64,000 bases of DNA from RGIG9041 sp045541455 (GTDB lineage Bacteria; Bacillota; Clostridia; Oscillospirales; QAKW01), in assembly GCA_045541455.1 (NCBI GenBank), contig JAZQJA010000012.1, forward strand, positions 1-64,000. Direction: 5' to 3'. The notes beneath the pieces were generated by a model. The model did no database searches and was not told the origin of the DNA. It saw only the letters and a program-made list of their open reading frames with translations. Within the stretch, counting starts at the first letter, position 1; every line of letters starts with the position of its first letter. The translations under genes and the position numbers were made by a program. Positions 43,604-52,506 of this stretch are shown one piece after another.

Positions 43604-43632
43604 ATAATAACACAATAATACTTTTTTTGCAA
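43604..43632 (-). promoter_or_regulatory. Promoter of the amino acid ABC operon
   Basis: Read leftward: TTGCAA at 43627-43632, a 17-bp spacer, TATTAT at 43604-43609. Confidence 0.75.
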
Positions 43633-43647
43633 TAGTTTTTAAAAAAT

Positions 43648-44238
43648 TTATCCGTTTTTATTTTCAAAAAAACCGACTATTTGACCTGAAATAACAACGG
43701 TTAGTAGCGAATAAACTATTTTACCAAGTGGAATATACGAAAGTGACAATGCAAGAACTATGATATCGAAAAACAGATATACCCACCGAATACTGAGTTT
43801 TGTAAGTTTAGCCAAAGCGAGAGCCAGCGCATCGTCACCGCTTGGTGCACCGCCAACTCTAATGCACATACCAACACCGACGCCTACAAACATACCACCT
43901 AAAATTGAAGCCAACAGCGGCATGTCGGAAATATTAGGGTACACCCTATCAAAACATTCAAACAATGCATAAAAGCCTGAAAAGCCACCTGCTGCTATTG
44001 CCGATTTTATTAAAAACTGTTTGCCGAGAACTTTTATTCCAAAAAAGTAACAAATGACATTTAAAATAGCGCCCGACAATGCAGGAGATATGTAAAGCCA
44101 GTGTTCAAAAAGCAAAGTAAGCCCCAGTGCACCGCCCTCTGTTACATTTGAAATTGAATGGATGTTATACATCCCAAACGCTAAAACTGCACTGCCTAAA
44201 AGCAGCACAGTTAAATCCTTAATTTTTTGTTTTTGCAT
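43648..44238 (-). CDS. YitT/YczE-family membrane protein
   Basis: 196 aa with five membrane segments, of the YitT (DUF161) type: AVLAFGMYNIHSISNVTEGGALGLTLLFEHW, GVGVGMCIRVGGAPSGDDALALALAKLTKLSI. It lacks the C-terminal soluble DUF2179 domain of full-length YitT. Function unknown for the family. It follows fumC with almost no gap. Confidence 0.82.
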   Translation of the reverse strand: MQKQKIKDLTVLLLGSAVLAFGMYNIHSISNVTEGGALGLTLLFEHWLYISPALSGAILNVICYFFGIKVLGKQFLIKSAIAAGGFSGFYALFECFDRVYPNISDMPLLASILGGMFVGVGVGMCIRVGGAPSGDDALALALAKLTKLSIRWVYLFFDIIVLALSLSYIPLGKIVYSLLTVVISGQIVGFFENKNG

Positions 44239-44239
44239 T

Positions 44240-45622
44240 TTAGTATCCCGTAATCATATTTTCAGGTTTTACAATTTCATCAAAACGCTCGCCATCTAAA
44301 ATTTTTAGTTGCTGACATGCCTGTTTCAAAGTGAGTTTTTTATCAAAAGCGTGTTTTGCAACCTTTGCTGCGTTTTCATAACCTATTTCTGTAGAAAGAG
44401 CCGTTACCAACATAAGTGAATTTTGAAGATTATTTTTCATTTTTTCGCAGTTGGGAACAATACCAACAACACAGTTTTTATCAAAAGAATGAGTAACATC
44501 TGCAAGAAGGTTTAACGATTGCAAAGTATTATATGCAATAAGAGGCATAAAAACATTGAGCTGAAAATTGCCTTGAGATGATGCAGTAGCAACCGATGTG
44601 TTATTACCTGCTACCTGAAGTGCAACCATTGTTACAGCCTCACATTGAGTGGGGTTTACTTTGCCGGGCATAATAGAACTTCCAGGTTCATTTGAAGGAA
44701 TTGTAATTTCACCTATTCCGCAACGCGGACCACTTGCAAGAAAACGAATATCGTTTGCAATTTTCCACAGGTCAGATGCATAGGTATTAAGCGCACCGTG
44801 GAAAAAAGCGACTGCATTTTTACTCGACAGCGATGAAAATTTATTTTGCGACTCGCAAAGTTCACATTCTACATATTCCGAGAGAATTTTGCAAACTTCT
44901 TTGCCGAAATTAATAGGCGAGCACACACCTGTTCCGGTGGCAGTCCCTCCCAAAGCAAGAGCACAAAGATATTGAGAAGCGGAATTAATCATAGAAAGCG
45001 AGCCCTCTAATGATGCACGCCAGCCGCTTATTTCTTGAGAGAAAGACACAGGGGTTGCATCTTGAAGATGCGTTCTGCCGATTTTTAAAACACCTTGGTA
45101 TTTTTCCTCAAGCGTTTTTAGTGACAAAATCAATTCGTTTATTGCAGGAATGAGTTTGTTTTTTGTGCAAAGCAAGGCAGACAAATGTATTGCTGACGGA
45201 AAGACATCATTTGACGACTGTGACATATTAACATCGTCGTTAGGGTGTAAAAGATTTTGTCCTATTATTTGATTTGCACGATTAGCGATAACCTCATTGA
45301 CATTCATATTGGTTTGGGTACCGCTGCCCGTTTGCCATACTGCAAGCGGGAAATGGGCATCAAGCGCACCGGAGAGAATTTCATCGCAGGCTGTGGTTAT
45401 TGCCATACACTTTTGCTCTGTCATTTTTTTAGGATTAAGATTAAGATTTGCCTTAGCCGATGCTTTTTTAATAAGAGTCAGTGCATAAATGATTTCAATC
45501 GGCATTTTTTCAGTACCGATTTTAAAATTCTCAAAACTGCGCTGTGTTACAGCACCCCAGTATTTATCTACGGGAACTTTGATTTGTCCCATGCTATCAT
45601 GCTCTATTCTGTAATCAGACAT
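44240..45622 (-). CDS. fumC: Fumarate hydratase, class II
   Basis: Interconverts fumarate and malate. Seen: YRIEHDSMGQIKVPVDKYWGAVTQRS, GSGTQTNMNVNEVIANRA, SQSSNDVFPSAIHLSA, GRTHLQDATPVSFSQEISGW and the signature SSIMPGKVNPTQCEA. About 460 aa, full length. I take the second ATG (45622), 9 bases from AAAGG. It overlaps or abuts the nitrilase-GDPD gene. No other TCA genes are nearby. Confidence 0.95.
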   Translation of the reverse strand: MSDYRIEHDSMGQIKVPVDKYWGAVTQRSFENFKIGTEKMPIEIIYALTLIKKASAKANLNLNPKKMTEQKCMAITTACDEILSGALDAHFPLAVWQTGSGTQTNMNVNEVIANRANQIIGQNLLHPNDDVNMSQSSNDVFPSAIHLSALLCTKNKLIPAINELILSLKTLEEKYQGVLKIGRTHLQDATPVSFSQEISGWRASLEGSLSMINSASQYLCALALGGTATGTGVCSPINFGKEVCKILSEYVECELCESQNKFSSLSSKNAVAFFHGALNTYASDLWKIANDIRFLASGPRCGIGEITIPSNEPGSSIMPGKVNPTQCEAVTMVALQVAGNNTSVATASSQGNFQLNVFMPLIAYNTLQSLNLLADVTHSFDKNCVVGIVPNCEKMKNNLQNSLMLVTALSTEIGYENAAKVAKHAFDKKLTLKQACQQLKILDGERFDEIVKPENMITGY

Positions 45623-45624
45623 TT

Positions 45625-47238
45625 TCATTTACCTTTATTTATATATGATTTTACCGCATTTGCAATACGGCCATAGTCGTTTGTTAAAATTGTATCTATA
45701 CCCATATCTAAATATTCTTTTGCAAGGTTTACATCGTCAGCAAAAAAGACATTACAAATAATACCGTGGGCGTGCGCTTTATCTATCATTTGCTGATTAA
45801 AATAGGGTTTGAAAAGTTGGACTTTTTTACAGTCAAGTTCTATTGCCCGCTCGACAATAGACCACTTATCATCACCTGCACCGCAGCAACGGCAGATGTC
45901 GGGCGCTAATTGTTTTGCAAGTTTCAAAACGTTGCTGTTACCGCTCATAAAATAAACATATTTTTCACAGTCATACTTTTTAATGAGATTAACTATCTTT
46001 TGCATAAGGTCCTTATCATACTCACAAGTGTTATTGACCGTTTTAATATGTATATTCATTATAGTGTGACAAGCAAACTTTTTGAGAATTTCTTCAAACT
46101 TAATTATTTTAATACCCTCAAATGCATCACCTGATTTCGCACCAAAATCAAACTGCAAAAGTTGCTCATAAGTATAATCATAAACCAAGCCCGTTCCGTT
46201 TGAAACGCGGTCTAAAGTTTTGTCATGAATTGAAACGATTTCGCCGTCTTTTGTATACCATAAATCAAACTCTATTTCCTGTGCCCCCATTCCTACTGCA
46301 GCACCGAATGCAGCAAGACTGTTTTCAGGTGCTATGGTATTAAAACCGCGGTGTGCACATACACGCGGATACGGCATAACATCATCATTTAATGTAATTG
46401 CACTGCCGGCAGGACGATATTTCCACGGGCGGCGTCCTTTTTCAATGTATTCATAATGAGCAGCAAGTTCACCACCAAAGCCTGCAGGTTTAAAATATTT
46501 CTTTTTAGGGTCGATATCAACCGATGCCATACCAACCTTACTTTTCAAATTTACAAGTACATCGCCATTTGGTGCCACAACCATACTGCCACCGCCAATA
46601 TCGGCGTTTTCATCCATACTGACCGACGAGCGAACAACATAAGTATTGGTGTTATATGCCAAAAACCGCGACATTATTTCAATAGCCGAATGAGTATCGC
46701 TTCGTTGATGTGAACAACCTATAATAAAATCGAGATTGTATCTTGCTAGATTTGCATAGTTTTCATAAAAATAGAAATCGTAACAAGTTAAAAAGCCATA
46801 GCGCAAACCATCTATTTCGACCACTGTAGGTGCTGTATGTTCAAAAACATATCCCGAATCGAGTTTGCGGTTATAAATCTCACCGGGAGTAAGCTGTTCT
46901 TTATAGTACCTGCCGACAACTTCACCGTTACGGTTAAATGCGTGGGTAGTGTTTCGGAAATTGTTATTAAAGGGATGATATGCATTAACAAAAACCACTG
47001 CATTACACCTTTTTGCAGTATCGGAAACCACTTTTAAAAGTTTATTGTTATATTTTTTCACACTTGCTTCAAATTGTTCTTTCGTATGCGCAAGAGCAGG
47101 AACGTCTGCCGCCTCGGGCAAAACAATAAGGTCAATACTGTCGTCACATTTTTCAAGCAATTCAAGTTGACATTCAAAGCACTCATCCGATTCTGAGAAG
47201 TCTGTAGAATATTTAGGCTGAATAATACAAACTTTCAT
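45625..47238 (-). CDS. Nitrilase-superfamily hydrolase fused to glycerophosphodiester phosphodiesterase
   Basis: A two-domain protein of about 537 aa (541 from an upstream in-frame ATG; numbering here is from that one). Residues 5-285: carbon-nitrogen hydrolase with the catalytic triad visible as LPEAADV (Glu46), YYKEQLTP (Lys117) and FLTCYDFYF (Cys156). Residues 296-535: GDPD domain with CAHRGFNTIAPENSLAAF (His300, Arg301), QEIEFDLW (Glu325/Asp329) and IHDKTLDR (His342). Both active sites look intact. It is predicted cytosolic, as no signal peptide is seen. The fusion suggests a substrate with both an amide and a glycerophosphodiester, but that is inference. Confidence 0.88.
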   Translation of the reverse strand: MKVCIIQPKYSTDFSESDECFECQLELLEKCDDSIDLIVLPEAADVPALAHTKEQFEASVKKYNNKLLKVVSDTAKRCNAVVFVNAYHPFNNNFRNTTHAFNRNGEVVGRYYKEQLTPGEIYNRKLDSGYVFEHTAPTVVEIDGLRYGFLTCYDFYFYENYANLARYNLDFIIGCSHQRSDTHSAIEIMSRFLAYNTNTYVVRSSVSMDENADIGGGSMVVAPNGDVLVNLKSKVGMASVDIDPKKKYFKPAGFGGELAAHYEYIEKGRRPWKYRPAGSAITLNDDVMPYPRVCAHRGFNTIAPENSLAAFGAAVGMGAQEIEFDLWYTKDGEIVSIHDKTLDRVSNGTGLVYDYTYEQLLQFDFGAKSGDAFEGIKIIKFEEILKKFACHTIMNIHIKTVNNTCEYDKDLMQKIVNLIKKYDCEKYVYFMSGNSNVLKLAKQLAPDICRCCGAGDDKWSIVERAIELDCKKVQLFKPYFNQQMIDKAHAHGIICNVFFADDVNLAKEYLDMGIDTILTNDYGRIANAVKSYINKGK

Positions 47239-47298
47239 TAAAGTTACCATCCTTTTATTTAATAGTTAAATTATACCACCCGCTAAGCAAAAATCAAG

Positions 47299-47946
47299 TT
47301 ATACATCGCCTTTTGGCAAAACTGTTTTAAGGTCTGAAAGGTGACTGTCAAAATTAACGGTTTTAAAATGCCAACTGCCGTTGTCGTAAACAAGAGTTGA
47401 AACAGAAGCGTTTGATACCCACGGGATTTGGTTCATATTATCAATATTACCACCCTGTTGCACAAAGCATTGCATAGCACGGATGGGGGTGGCATGTGTT
47501 GCAATAAGTACCGTTTGGGAATCGTGTTTTTCGGCGATTTTTGTAAGAGTGGTTACAACGCGGTTATATAGTTCCCTTACAGACTCACCGCCAGTACAAC
47601 GTGCGTTTCCGATATCGTTAATCCACACATTGTAATCGTTTGCAAAGCGGGTTTTGATTTCATCAAAGGCAACGCCCTCCCACTCTCCTGCTTGTATTTC
47701 GCGAAGGTTTTTATCGGTAATTATTTCAACACCTGCAAGTTGTGCAATACATTTTCCTGTATTAAAAGCTCGGCTAAGATCACTTGCATAAGCAATGTCA
47801 ATTTTGTAATTATCTATGATATATTGGGCGGTTTTCAATGCCTGTTTACGCCCCGTTTCAACAAGCGGCGTATCTATGTTTCCTGCAAAAAAGTGACCGT
47901 CATTTGCAAAACTTAAACCGTGGCGAACAAGAATAAATGTTGTCAT
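47299..47946 (-). CDS. Histidine phosphatase family protein
   Basis: Phosphoglycerate-mutase-like phosphatase, 215 aa. Seen: ILVRHGLSFANDG (RHG phosphohistidine), YASDLSRAFNTG, GEWEGVAFDEI and the second catalytic His in LIATHATPIRA. The substrate is unknown (alpha-ribazole, phosphoglycerate or nucleotide phosphates are typical). It is monocistronic, downstream of the tRNA terminator and read leftward. Confidence 0.88.
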   Translation of the reverse strand: MTTFILVRHGLSFANDGHFFAGNIDTPLVETGRKQALKTAQYIIDNYKIDIAYASDLSRAFNTGKCIAQLAGVEIITDKNLREIQAGEWEGVAFDEIKTRFANDYNVWINDIGNARCTGGESVRELYNRVVTTLTKIAEKHDSQTVLIATHATPIRAMQCFVQQGGNIDNMNQIPWVSNASVSTLVYDNGSWHFKTVNFDSHLSDLKTVLPKGDV

Positions 47947-47980
47947 TCTTTAAAATTCCTTTTTATATTTTTGTATATAT

Positions 47981-48014
47981 AAAAACCCCCGTTCAAAAAG
48001 AACGGGGATTTTTA
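47981..48014 (-). terminator. Terminator of tRNA(CAU)
   Basis: Stem CCCCCGTTC / GAACGGGGA with flanking A/T-runs, directly after the CCA end. Confidence 0.85.
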
Positions 48015-48091
48015 TGGTGGACCAACAGGGACTCGAACCCCGGACCGACCGGTTATGAGCCGGTTGCTCTAACCAACTGAGCTATTGGTCC
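48015..48091 (-). tRNA. tRNA with CAU anticodon (Met or Ile2)
   Basis: Complete 77-base cloverleaf with encoded CCA. Acceptor GGACC/GGTCC, D-arm AGCTCAGTTGG, anticodon loop CTCATAA, T-arm GTTCGAGTCC. It lacks the initiator features. The acceptor resembles tRNA-Ile2 (lysidine-modified), but elongator tRNA-Met cannot be excluded. Confidence 0.9.
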
Positions 48092-48152
48092 TTAATTAAT
48101 GCCTAATTAGTATAGCAAAGTGTTCGGGGTTTGTCAATATAATTTTTAAAAT

Positions 48153-50282
48153 TTAAAGGTTTAATAGATACAAAATCGCATTGAATACAAAGCATAGCAA
48201 TGCGCCAAACAATGTTGGCAATATAAAAGCTAAAGCAGTCCATTTTATGCTACCGGATTCTTTTTTTATGGTCAAAATAGTTGTAGAGCAAGGCCAATGC
48301 ATAAGAGAAAAAATCAAAACGCTTACTGCTGTTGACCAATCCCACCCGTTCGCCAACAAAATCTGGCGAATTTGAGTTATATTATCAATATCGGTGAGTA
48401 CACCATTTGACATATATGCCATAAGAGTAATGGGTATTACAATTTCGTTGGCAGGAAAACCGAGAATAAATGCCATTAGAATTGTACCATCCATACCGAG
48501 AAGTTTACCTAAAGGATCTAAAACTTCACTGCAACGGGACAAAAGAGTAGTTCCGTCTACCGTCACATTTGCCATTATCCATATTACAGCGCCTGCCGGT
48601 GCTGCAACAGCAACTGCACGGCCCAGTACAAATAATGTTCGGTCGAAAATTGAGCGTACTATCACCTTTAAAACCTGAGGTTTACGAAATGGCGGCAGTT
48701 CTAAAGTAAAAGACGACGGCACCCCGCGAAGAGCAGTTTTTGACAATAACGCAGACGTTGCGAATGTTGCTAAAATACCACATAAAATTACCGCAGTCAA
48801 AACCAAAGCAGATAAAAACGAACCGTAAATTCCGCCAACTGTTACAAAAAAAACGCTTATGATTGTAAGCATTGCAGGGAACCTGCCATTACAGGGTACA
48901 AAGTTATTTGTAAGCATTGCAATAAGCCGCTCACGAGGTGAGTCTATTATTCGACAGCCCACGATACCGGCTGCATTACAGCCAAAGCCCATACATGTTG
49001 TAAGGGCTTGCTTACCGCATGCACCACAGTTTTTAAAAGGTCTATCCAGATTAAAAGCGACTCGAGGTAGATAGCCCAAATCCTCGAGCAGAGTAAAAAG
49101 CGGAAAGAAAATTGCCATTGGCGGCAGCATTACCGACACTACCCACGACAACACCCTATAAATTCCGTAAACCGAAACAGAAATAAACCAATTAGGAGCA
49201 TTAAGCAAAACAAAAAGTTTAGCAAGCACACTTTCAAATGAATACAACAACTGCCAAAGTAATTTCGAAGGATAATTTGCGCCGCTAATCGTAATCCAAA
49301 AAATCACAGCAAGCATTGCTATCATAATAGGAAATCCTGCCGATTTACTTGTAATTAATCTATCTATTTTACGGTCTATTTCACTATACTTAGTACTTTC
49401 TATTTTTACTACATCGTGACAAATACTTTCTGCAGTAACAACAAGACTTGACACTATTTGTTCTTTAAACTGCTCGCCCGTCACGCCCTCATTTTCAAGA
49501 TATAATTTTGTTTTATTAACAGCTTTTTGTATTTCGCTATCAAAAAAATCAGCACCAAGCATATTTTCTATTTCTCTTTGTAATGAAGCATCTGCATCGA
49601 GCAGACGGAGTGCCAGCCAACGAGAATTAATTTTACCGCTACACTTTTTTTCAAGAGATTGTTCAAGCATTGCAACAGCGTTTTCAATTACAGGGCCGTA
49701 ATTAACTTGCAAGGGAGTTTCTTTGGCATTAGAGTGTGCAATTGAATGTAGTGCTGACAACAATGCTTTTGTTGACTTTTTGTCACGGGCAACGGTGCCT
49801 ACTACTGCAACGCCCAACCGTTTAGACAAAAGAGCAAGATCTATTGAAATGTGCTTGCGTTTTGCTTCATCTATGAGATTAACACAAACTACTGTTTTTT
49901 TTGATATTTCTATTGTTTGTAAAACAAGATTTAAATTGCGTTCAAGGCAGGTTGCATCGCACACTACAACAGTAGCATCGGGATTACCAAAACATATAAA
50001 GTTTCGTGCAACTTCCTCTTCGGCAGAATGAGCCATAAGTGAATAAGTACCGGGAATATCTACAAATACAAAGCCATCACAATATCCTTGTGCATTTGAC
50101 ACGGTTTTACCGGGCCAATTACCAGTATGCTGATTCATACCGGTAAGATTATTAAACAAAGTACTTTTGCCAACATTAGGGTTACCGGCAATTGCTATAA
50201 CAAGGTCATTTGGCGACTGTTTTTTTATCACAAGGCCCGAATCTATGGCGTTTATTCCTACAGAAGAACTAGTAAGGCCCAT
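48153..50282 (-). CDS. feoB: Ferrous iron transporter FeoB
   Basis: GTP-dependent ferrous iron importer. Seen: the N-terminal G domain with AIAGNPNVGKSTLFNNLTG (G1), FVDIPGTYSLM (G3), CVNLIDEAKR (G4), then a helical spacer and about nine membrane segments with the gate motifs ISLMHWPC-type Cys. 709 aa, full length. AAGGAG precedes the ATG. It follows feoA by 3 bases, the usual order. Confidence 0.95.
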   Translation of the reverse strand: MGLTSSSVGINAIDSGLVIKKQSPNDLVIAIAGNPNVGKSTLFNNLTGMNQHTGNWPGKTVSNAQGYCDGFVFVDIPGTYSLMAHSAEEEVARNFICFGNPDATVVVCDATCLERNLNLVLQTIEISKKTVVCVNLIDEAKRKHISIDLALLSKRLGVAVVGTVARDKKSTKALLSALHSIAHSNAKETPLQVNYGPVIENAVAMLEQSLEKKCSGKINSRWLALRLLDADASLQREIENMLGADFFDSEIQKAVNKTKLYLENEGVTGEQFKEQIVSSLVVTAESICHDVVKIESTKYSEIDRKIDRLITSKSAGFPIMIAMLAVIFWITISGANYPSKLLWQLLYSFESVLAKLFVLLNAPNWFISVSVYGIYRVLSWVVSVMLPPMAIFFPLFTLLEDLGYLPRVAFNLDRPFKNCGACGKQALTTCMGFGCNAAGIVGCRIIDSPRERLIAMLTNNFVPCNGRFPAMLTIISVFFVTVGGIYGSFLSALVLTAVILCGILATFATSALLSKTALRGVPSSFTLELPPFRKPQVLKVIVRSIFDRTLFVLGRAVAVAAPAGAVIWIMANVTVDGTTLLSRCSEVLDPLGKLLGMDGTILMAFILGFPANEIVIPITLMAYMSNGVLTDIDNITQIRQILLANGWDWSTAVSVLIFSLMHWPCSTTILTIKKESGSIKWTALAFILPTLFGALLCFVFNAILYLLNL

Positions 50283-50285
50283 ATA

Positions 50286-50525
50286 TTATTCTCCTTTCCG
50301 AATAATAATGTTTTTACCGTCCTCTTGGCGAATTGCAATAACTGCGCCTCTTATCAAATATGCTTTAGGATCTCCTGCCGGACTTTTGCCAACACATTCT
50401 ACAAGCGTATCTTTAACAAGACCAATATCAAGAAGGCGCCTGCGTATAGAACCGCTTGACACCACATCTTTTACTCGCCCTGTCTGACCGGGCTCTATAT
50501 CACATAAAGTATATACTTTTTCCAT
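50286..50525 (-). CDS. feoA: Ferrous iron transport protein FeoA
   Basis: Small SH3-fold partner of FeoB, 79 aa. Seen: TLCDIEPGQTGRVKDVVSSGSIRRRLLDIGLVKDTLVECVGKSP and KAYLIRGAVIAIRQEDG. First gene of the feoAB pair. The upstream 55 bases contain TATAAT (the -35 is weak) and no clear Fur palindrome. Confidence 0.93.
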   Translation of the reverse strand: MEKVYTLCDIEPGQTGRVKDVVSSGSIRRRLLDIGLVKDTLVECVGKSPAGDPKAYLIRGAVIAIRQEDGKNIIIRKGE

Positions 50526-50584
50526 TTTTAAAAATCACCTTTAGTTCTATTATATTTTACAAAAAGGTGTTTGACACAAAATAA

Positions 50585-50609
50585 AAAAAGATAGCAAAGC
50601 TATCTTTTT
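50585..50609. terminator. Terminator of sortase operon
   Basis: Stem AAAAAGATAGC / GCTATCTTTTT at the sortase stop codon. Confidence 0.8.
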
Positions 50610-51378
50610 AATTAATTTTTTTAGCGATAATTGCCAGGCGCCCGTTATCTACCGAATATTCACAAGTAGAAATTGTTAAAAGTTTGTCGCCGTAATTTGC
50701 ACTGACACCGGTATCATACAACGAATAGGACTTAATATCATAAATATAGTTTGCAAAATGGTCTTTATCCCACGCGTTGATAAACCCGTAATATTGGAAA
50801 GTCTGTTCGAGTTTGGGTGACGATTTCATAACAGCAATCACCTCATAGGTACCATATTCCTCTAAGGTATTAAACGTGATATATTTATGTGTTTCATAAA
50901 AATCTTTATTTTTATACTTGTCAACAGCCGACAGCATTGAGCCGTCGAGCATATTATGTCCGTAAATGATTATATTGTCTGAAACACCTATATCACACGC
51001 CTCTTCTACATACGGCACACCGTGGTAACTATACTTTTTATCAAATCCCCGTCTTAGATAGTAGTCGGGGCTTTCTTTTGTCTGCATTACAGGATAACTT
51101 ATGTTTGTACCGTCTATGGCAAGCCAACCGACAAAATCGTTATTTTGTGAGTAAAGTGCAGAATACTGCTCCATAGGTGTTACGGGTTTTGGTTGTGTTT
51201 CGGGTTGTGTTTGAAAGTTATCATCAATCTGCGAAGCGGCAAGCTTTGAAAGATGGTCAAACTGCTTTGATGCAGTATAAGAATCGCAATAGTACTTACC
51301 TATCATAAACACCGAAAGTACAAACGTAGTTATGAATACAGTAAGTAACGATATAAATAAAATGTTTTTCTTTTTCAT
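50608..51378 (-). CDS. srtB: Class B sortase
   Basis: Membrane-anchored cysteine transpeptidase that links surface proteins to the wall. 256 aa with an N-terminal membrane segment (6-26). Seen: NNDFVGWLAIDGTNISYPVMQT, the catalytic His141 in IIYGHNM, Cys239 in TISTCEYS and Arg247 in NGRLAIIAKK. The class B pattern (YYLRRGFDKKYSYHG) is clear. No substrate with a sorting signal lies in the window. It overlaps azlD by 4 bases, read leftward as the third gene. Confidence 0.92.
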   Translation of the reverse strand: MKKKNILFISLLTVFITTFVLSVFMIGKYYCDSYTASKQFDHLSKLAASQIDDNFQTQPETQPKPVTPMEQYSALYSQNNDFVGWLAIDGTNISYPVMQTKESPDYYLRRGFDKKYSYHGVPYVEEACDIGVSDNIIIYGHNMLDGSMLSAVDKYKNKDFYETHKYITFNTLEEYGTYEVIAVMKSSPKLEQTFQYYGFINAWDKDHFANYIYDIKSYSLYDTGVSANYGDKLLTISTCEYSVDNGRLAIIAKKIN

Positions 51379-51686
51379 AAAAATTTCACCACAAGTTCAG
51401 TTATAAGTACGGCAGTGCAAGACAAAACCGCTACAGTTAACAAACTTCGTTCAAAATAAGCAGCAACTACAGCAACTGCACAACCGATAGATGCAGAAAG
51501 CAGCAAAGATGTCGAATAAAAAATAGCAGGAACAGTCATAACACCTAAAACTGCATAGGGTATATAGTGCAAAAAGGATAGTATAAATTTATTTTTAATT
51601 TCATTTTTTACAAGTACTAACGGTAACATTCGTACAAGGTATGTAACACCCGCCATTACTGTAAGATAAACAGCAAAACCCATCAT
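51375..51686 (-). CDS. azlD: Branched-chain amino acid exporter subunit AzlD
   Basis: Small four-helix membrane protein, 103 aa, partner of AzlC in branched-chain amino acid export. Seen: GVTYLVRMLPLVLV, FLHYIPYAVLGVMTVPAIF. It overlaps azlC and the sortase gene by 4 bases on each side. Confidence 0.9.
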   Translation of the reverse strand: MMGFAVYLTVMAGVTYLVRMLPLVLVKNEIKNKFILSFLHYIPYAVLGVMTVPAIFYSTSLLLSASIGCAVAVVAAYFERSLLTVAVLSCTAVLITELVVKFL

Positions 51687-52384
51687 TCCGCCTCCTCAAT
51701 TGGTTTTAACCAAGCAAACAAAGCGCTTGCAACAACCGAACAAATAATAATTACAAAGCCCTGCGGAGTTTTGTTTATCACCGGCAGATATTCAAACATA
51801 CAGCCAAGACCGATTGCAACTGCAACACAAAGAGCAGTAGACAAACTTTTTTTGGCTTTTGGTATAATAATCGCTATAAACATACCGTAAATTGCAATAC
51901 CGAGTGAAGAAATAATAACCTGAGGGAAAATGTTTCCGACAACAGCGCCGACAAGAGTTCCTGCACTCCAACCAATATATGGAGTGATAATAAGGCCATA
52001 AAGGTACTTTTTGCCTACCTTACCCTTTCTTCCCGATGACACTGCAAACACCTCATCGGTATTAACAAAAGAGATAACAAATCGATCTAAAAGGCTAACG
52101 CTTGTATCTAATTTTTGCGAAAGCGACACAGACATAAGAGAATAGCGCAGATTAATAACAAGTTGTGTTAATGCAAGTTCAAAAAGAGAACCGCCCGCCG
52201 CTATTATTGGCACCCCTGCAAGTTGTCCTGCTGAAGTGACATTTGTCATTGAAACGAGCAGTGCCTCTAAAACCGTAAGACCACTTTCTGTTGCAAAAAT
52301 TCCAAATGCGAACGACACAGAGAGGTAGCCAAGACAGATTGGCAAACCATCAGTTATTCCTTTCAAAAAATCGTTTTTCTTCAA
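51683..52384 (-). CDS. azlC: Branched-chain amino acid exporter subunit AzlC
   Basis: Large membrane subunit (about 233 aa) of the AzlCD export pair. Seen: DFLKGITDGLPICLGYLSVSFAFG, MTNVTSAGQLAGVPIIAAGG, NLRYSLMSVSLSQKL. I prefer the TTG at 52384 since GGAG sits 7 bases upstream and the codons before it overlap the ribosome site. It is divergent from the acyltransferase gene. Confidence 0.9.
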   Translation of the reverse strand: MKKNDFLKGITDGLPICLGYLSVSFAFGIFATESGLTVLEALLVSMTNVTSAGQLAGVPIIAAGGSLFELALTQLVINLRYSLMSVSLSQKLDTSVSLLDRFVISFVNTDEVFAVSSGRKGKVGKKYLYGLIITPYIGWSAGTLVGAVVGNIFPQVIISSLGIAIYGMFIAIIIPKAKKSLSTALCVAVAIGLGCMFEYLPVINKTPQGFVIIICSVVASALFAWLKPIEEAE

Positions 52385-52506
52385 AATATATCTCCACAAA
52401 TTAATTTATTATAGTATAAAACTTAAACTTAAAAAAGTAAAGGCATAATTTAGAGGCTTGTAATATTAGGAGGTATATTATATAATCAATTCTGGAGGGC
52501 GTGATT

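Noticed and set aside
48015..48091. Initiator tRNA-Met
   Set aside because: Acceptor end GGACC/GGTCC is fully paired and the anticodon stem lacks the three consecutive G-C pairs typical of the initiator.
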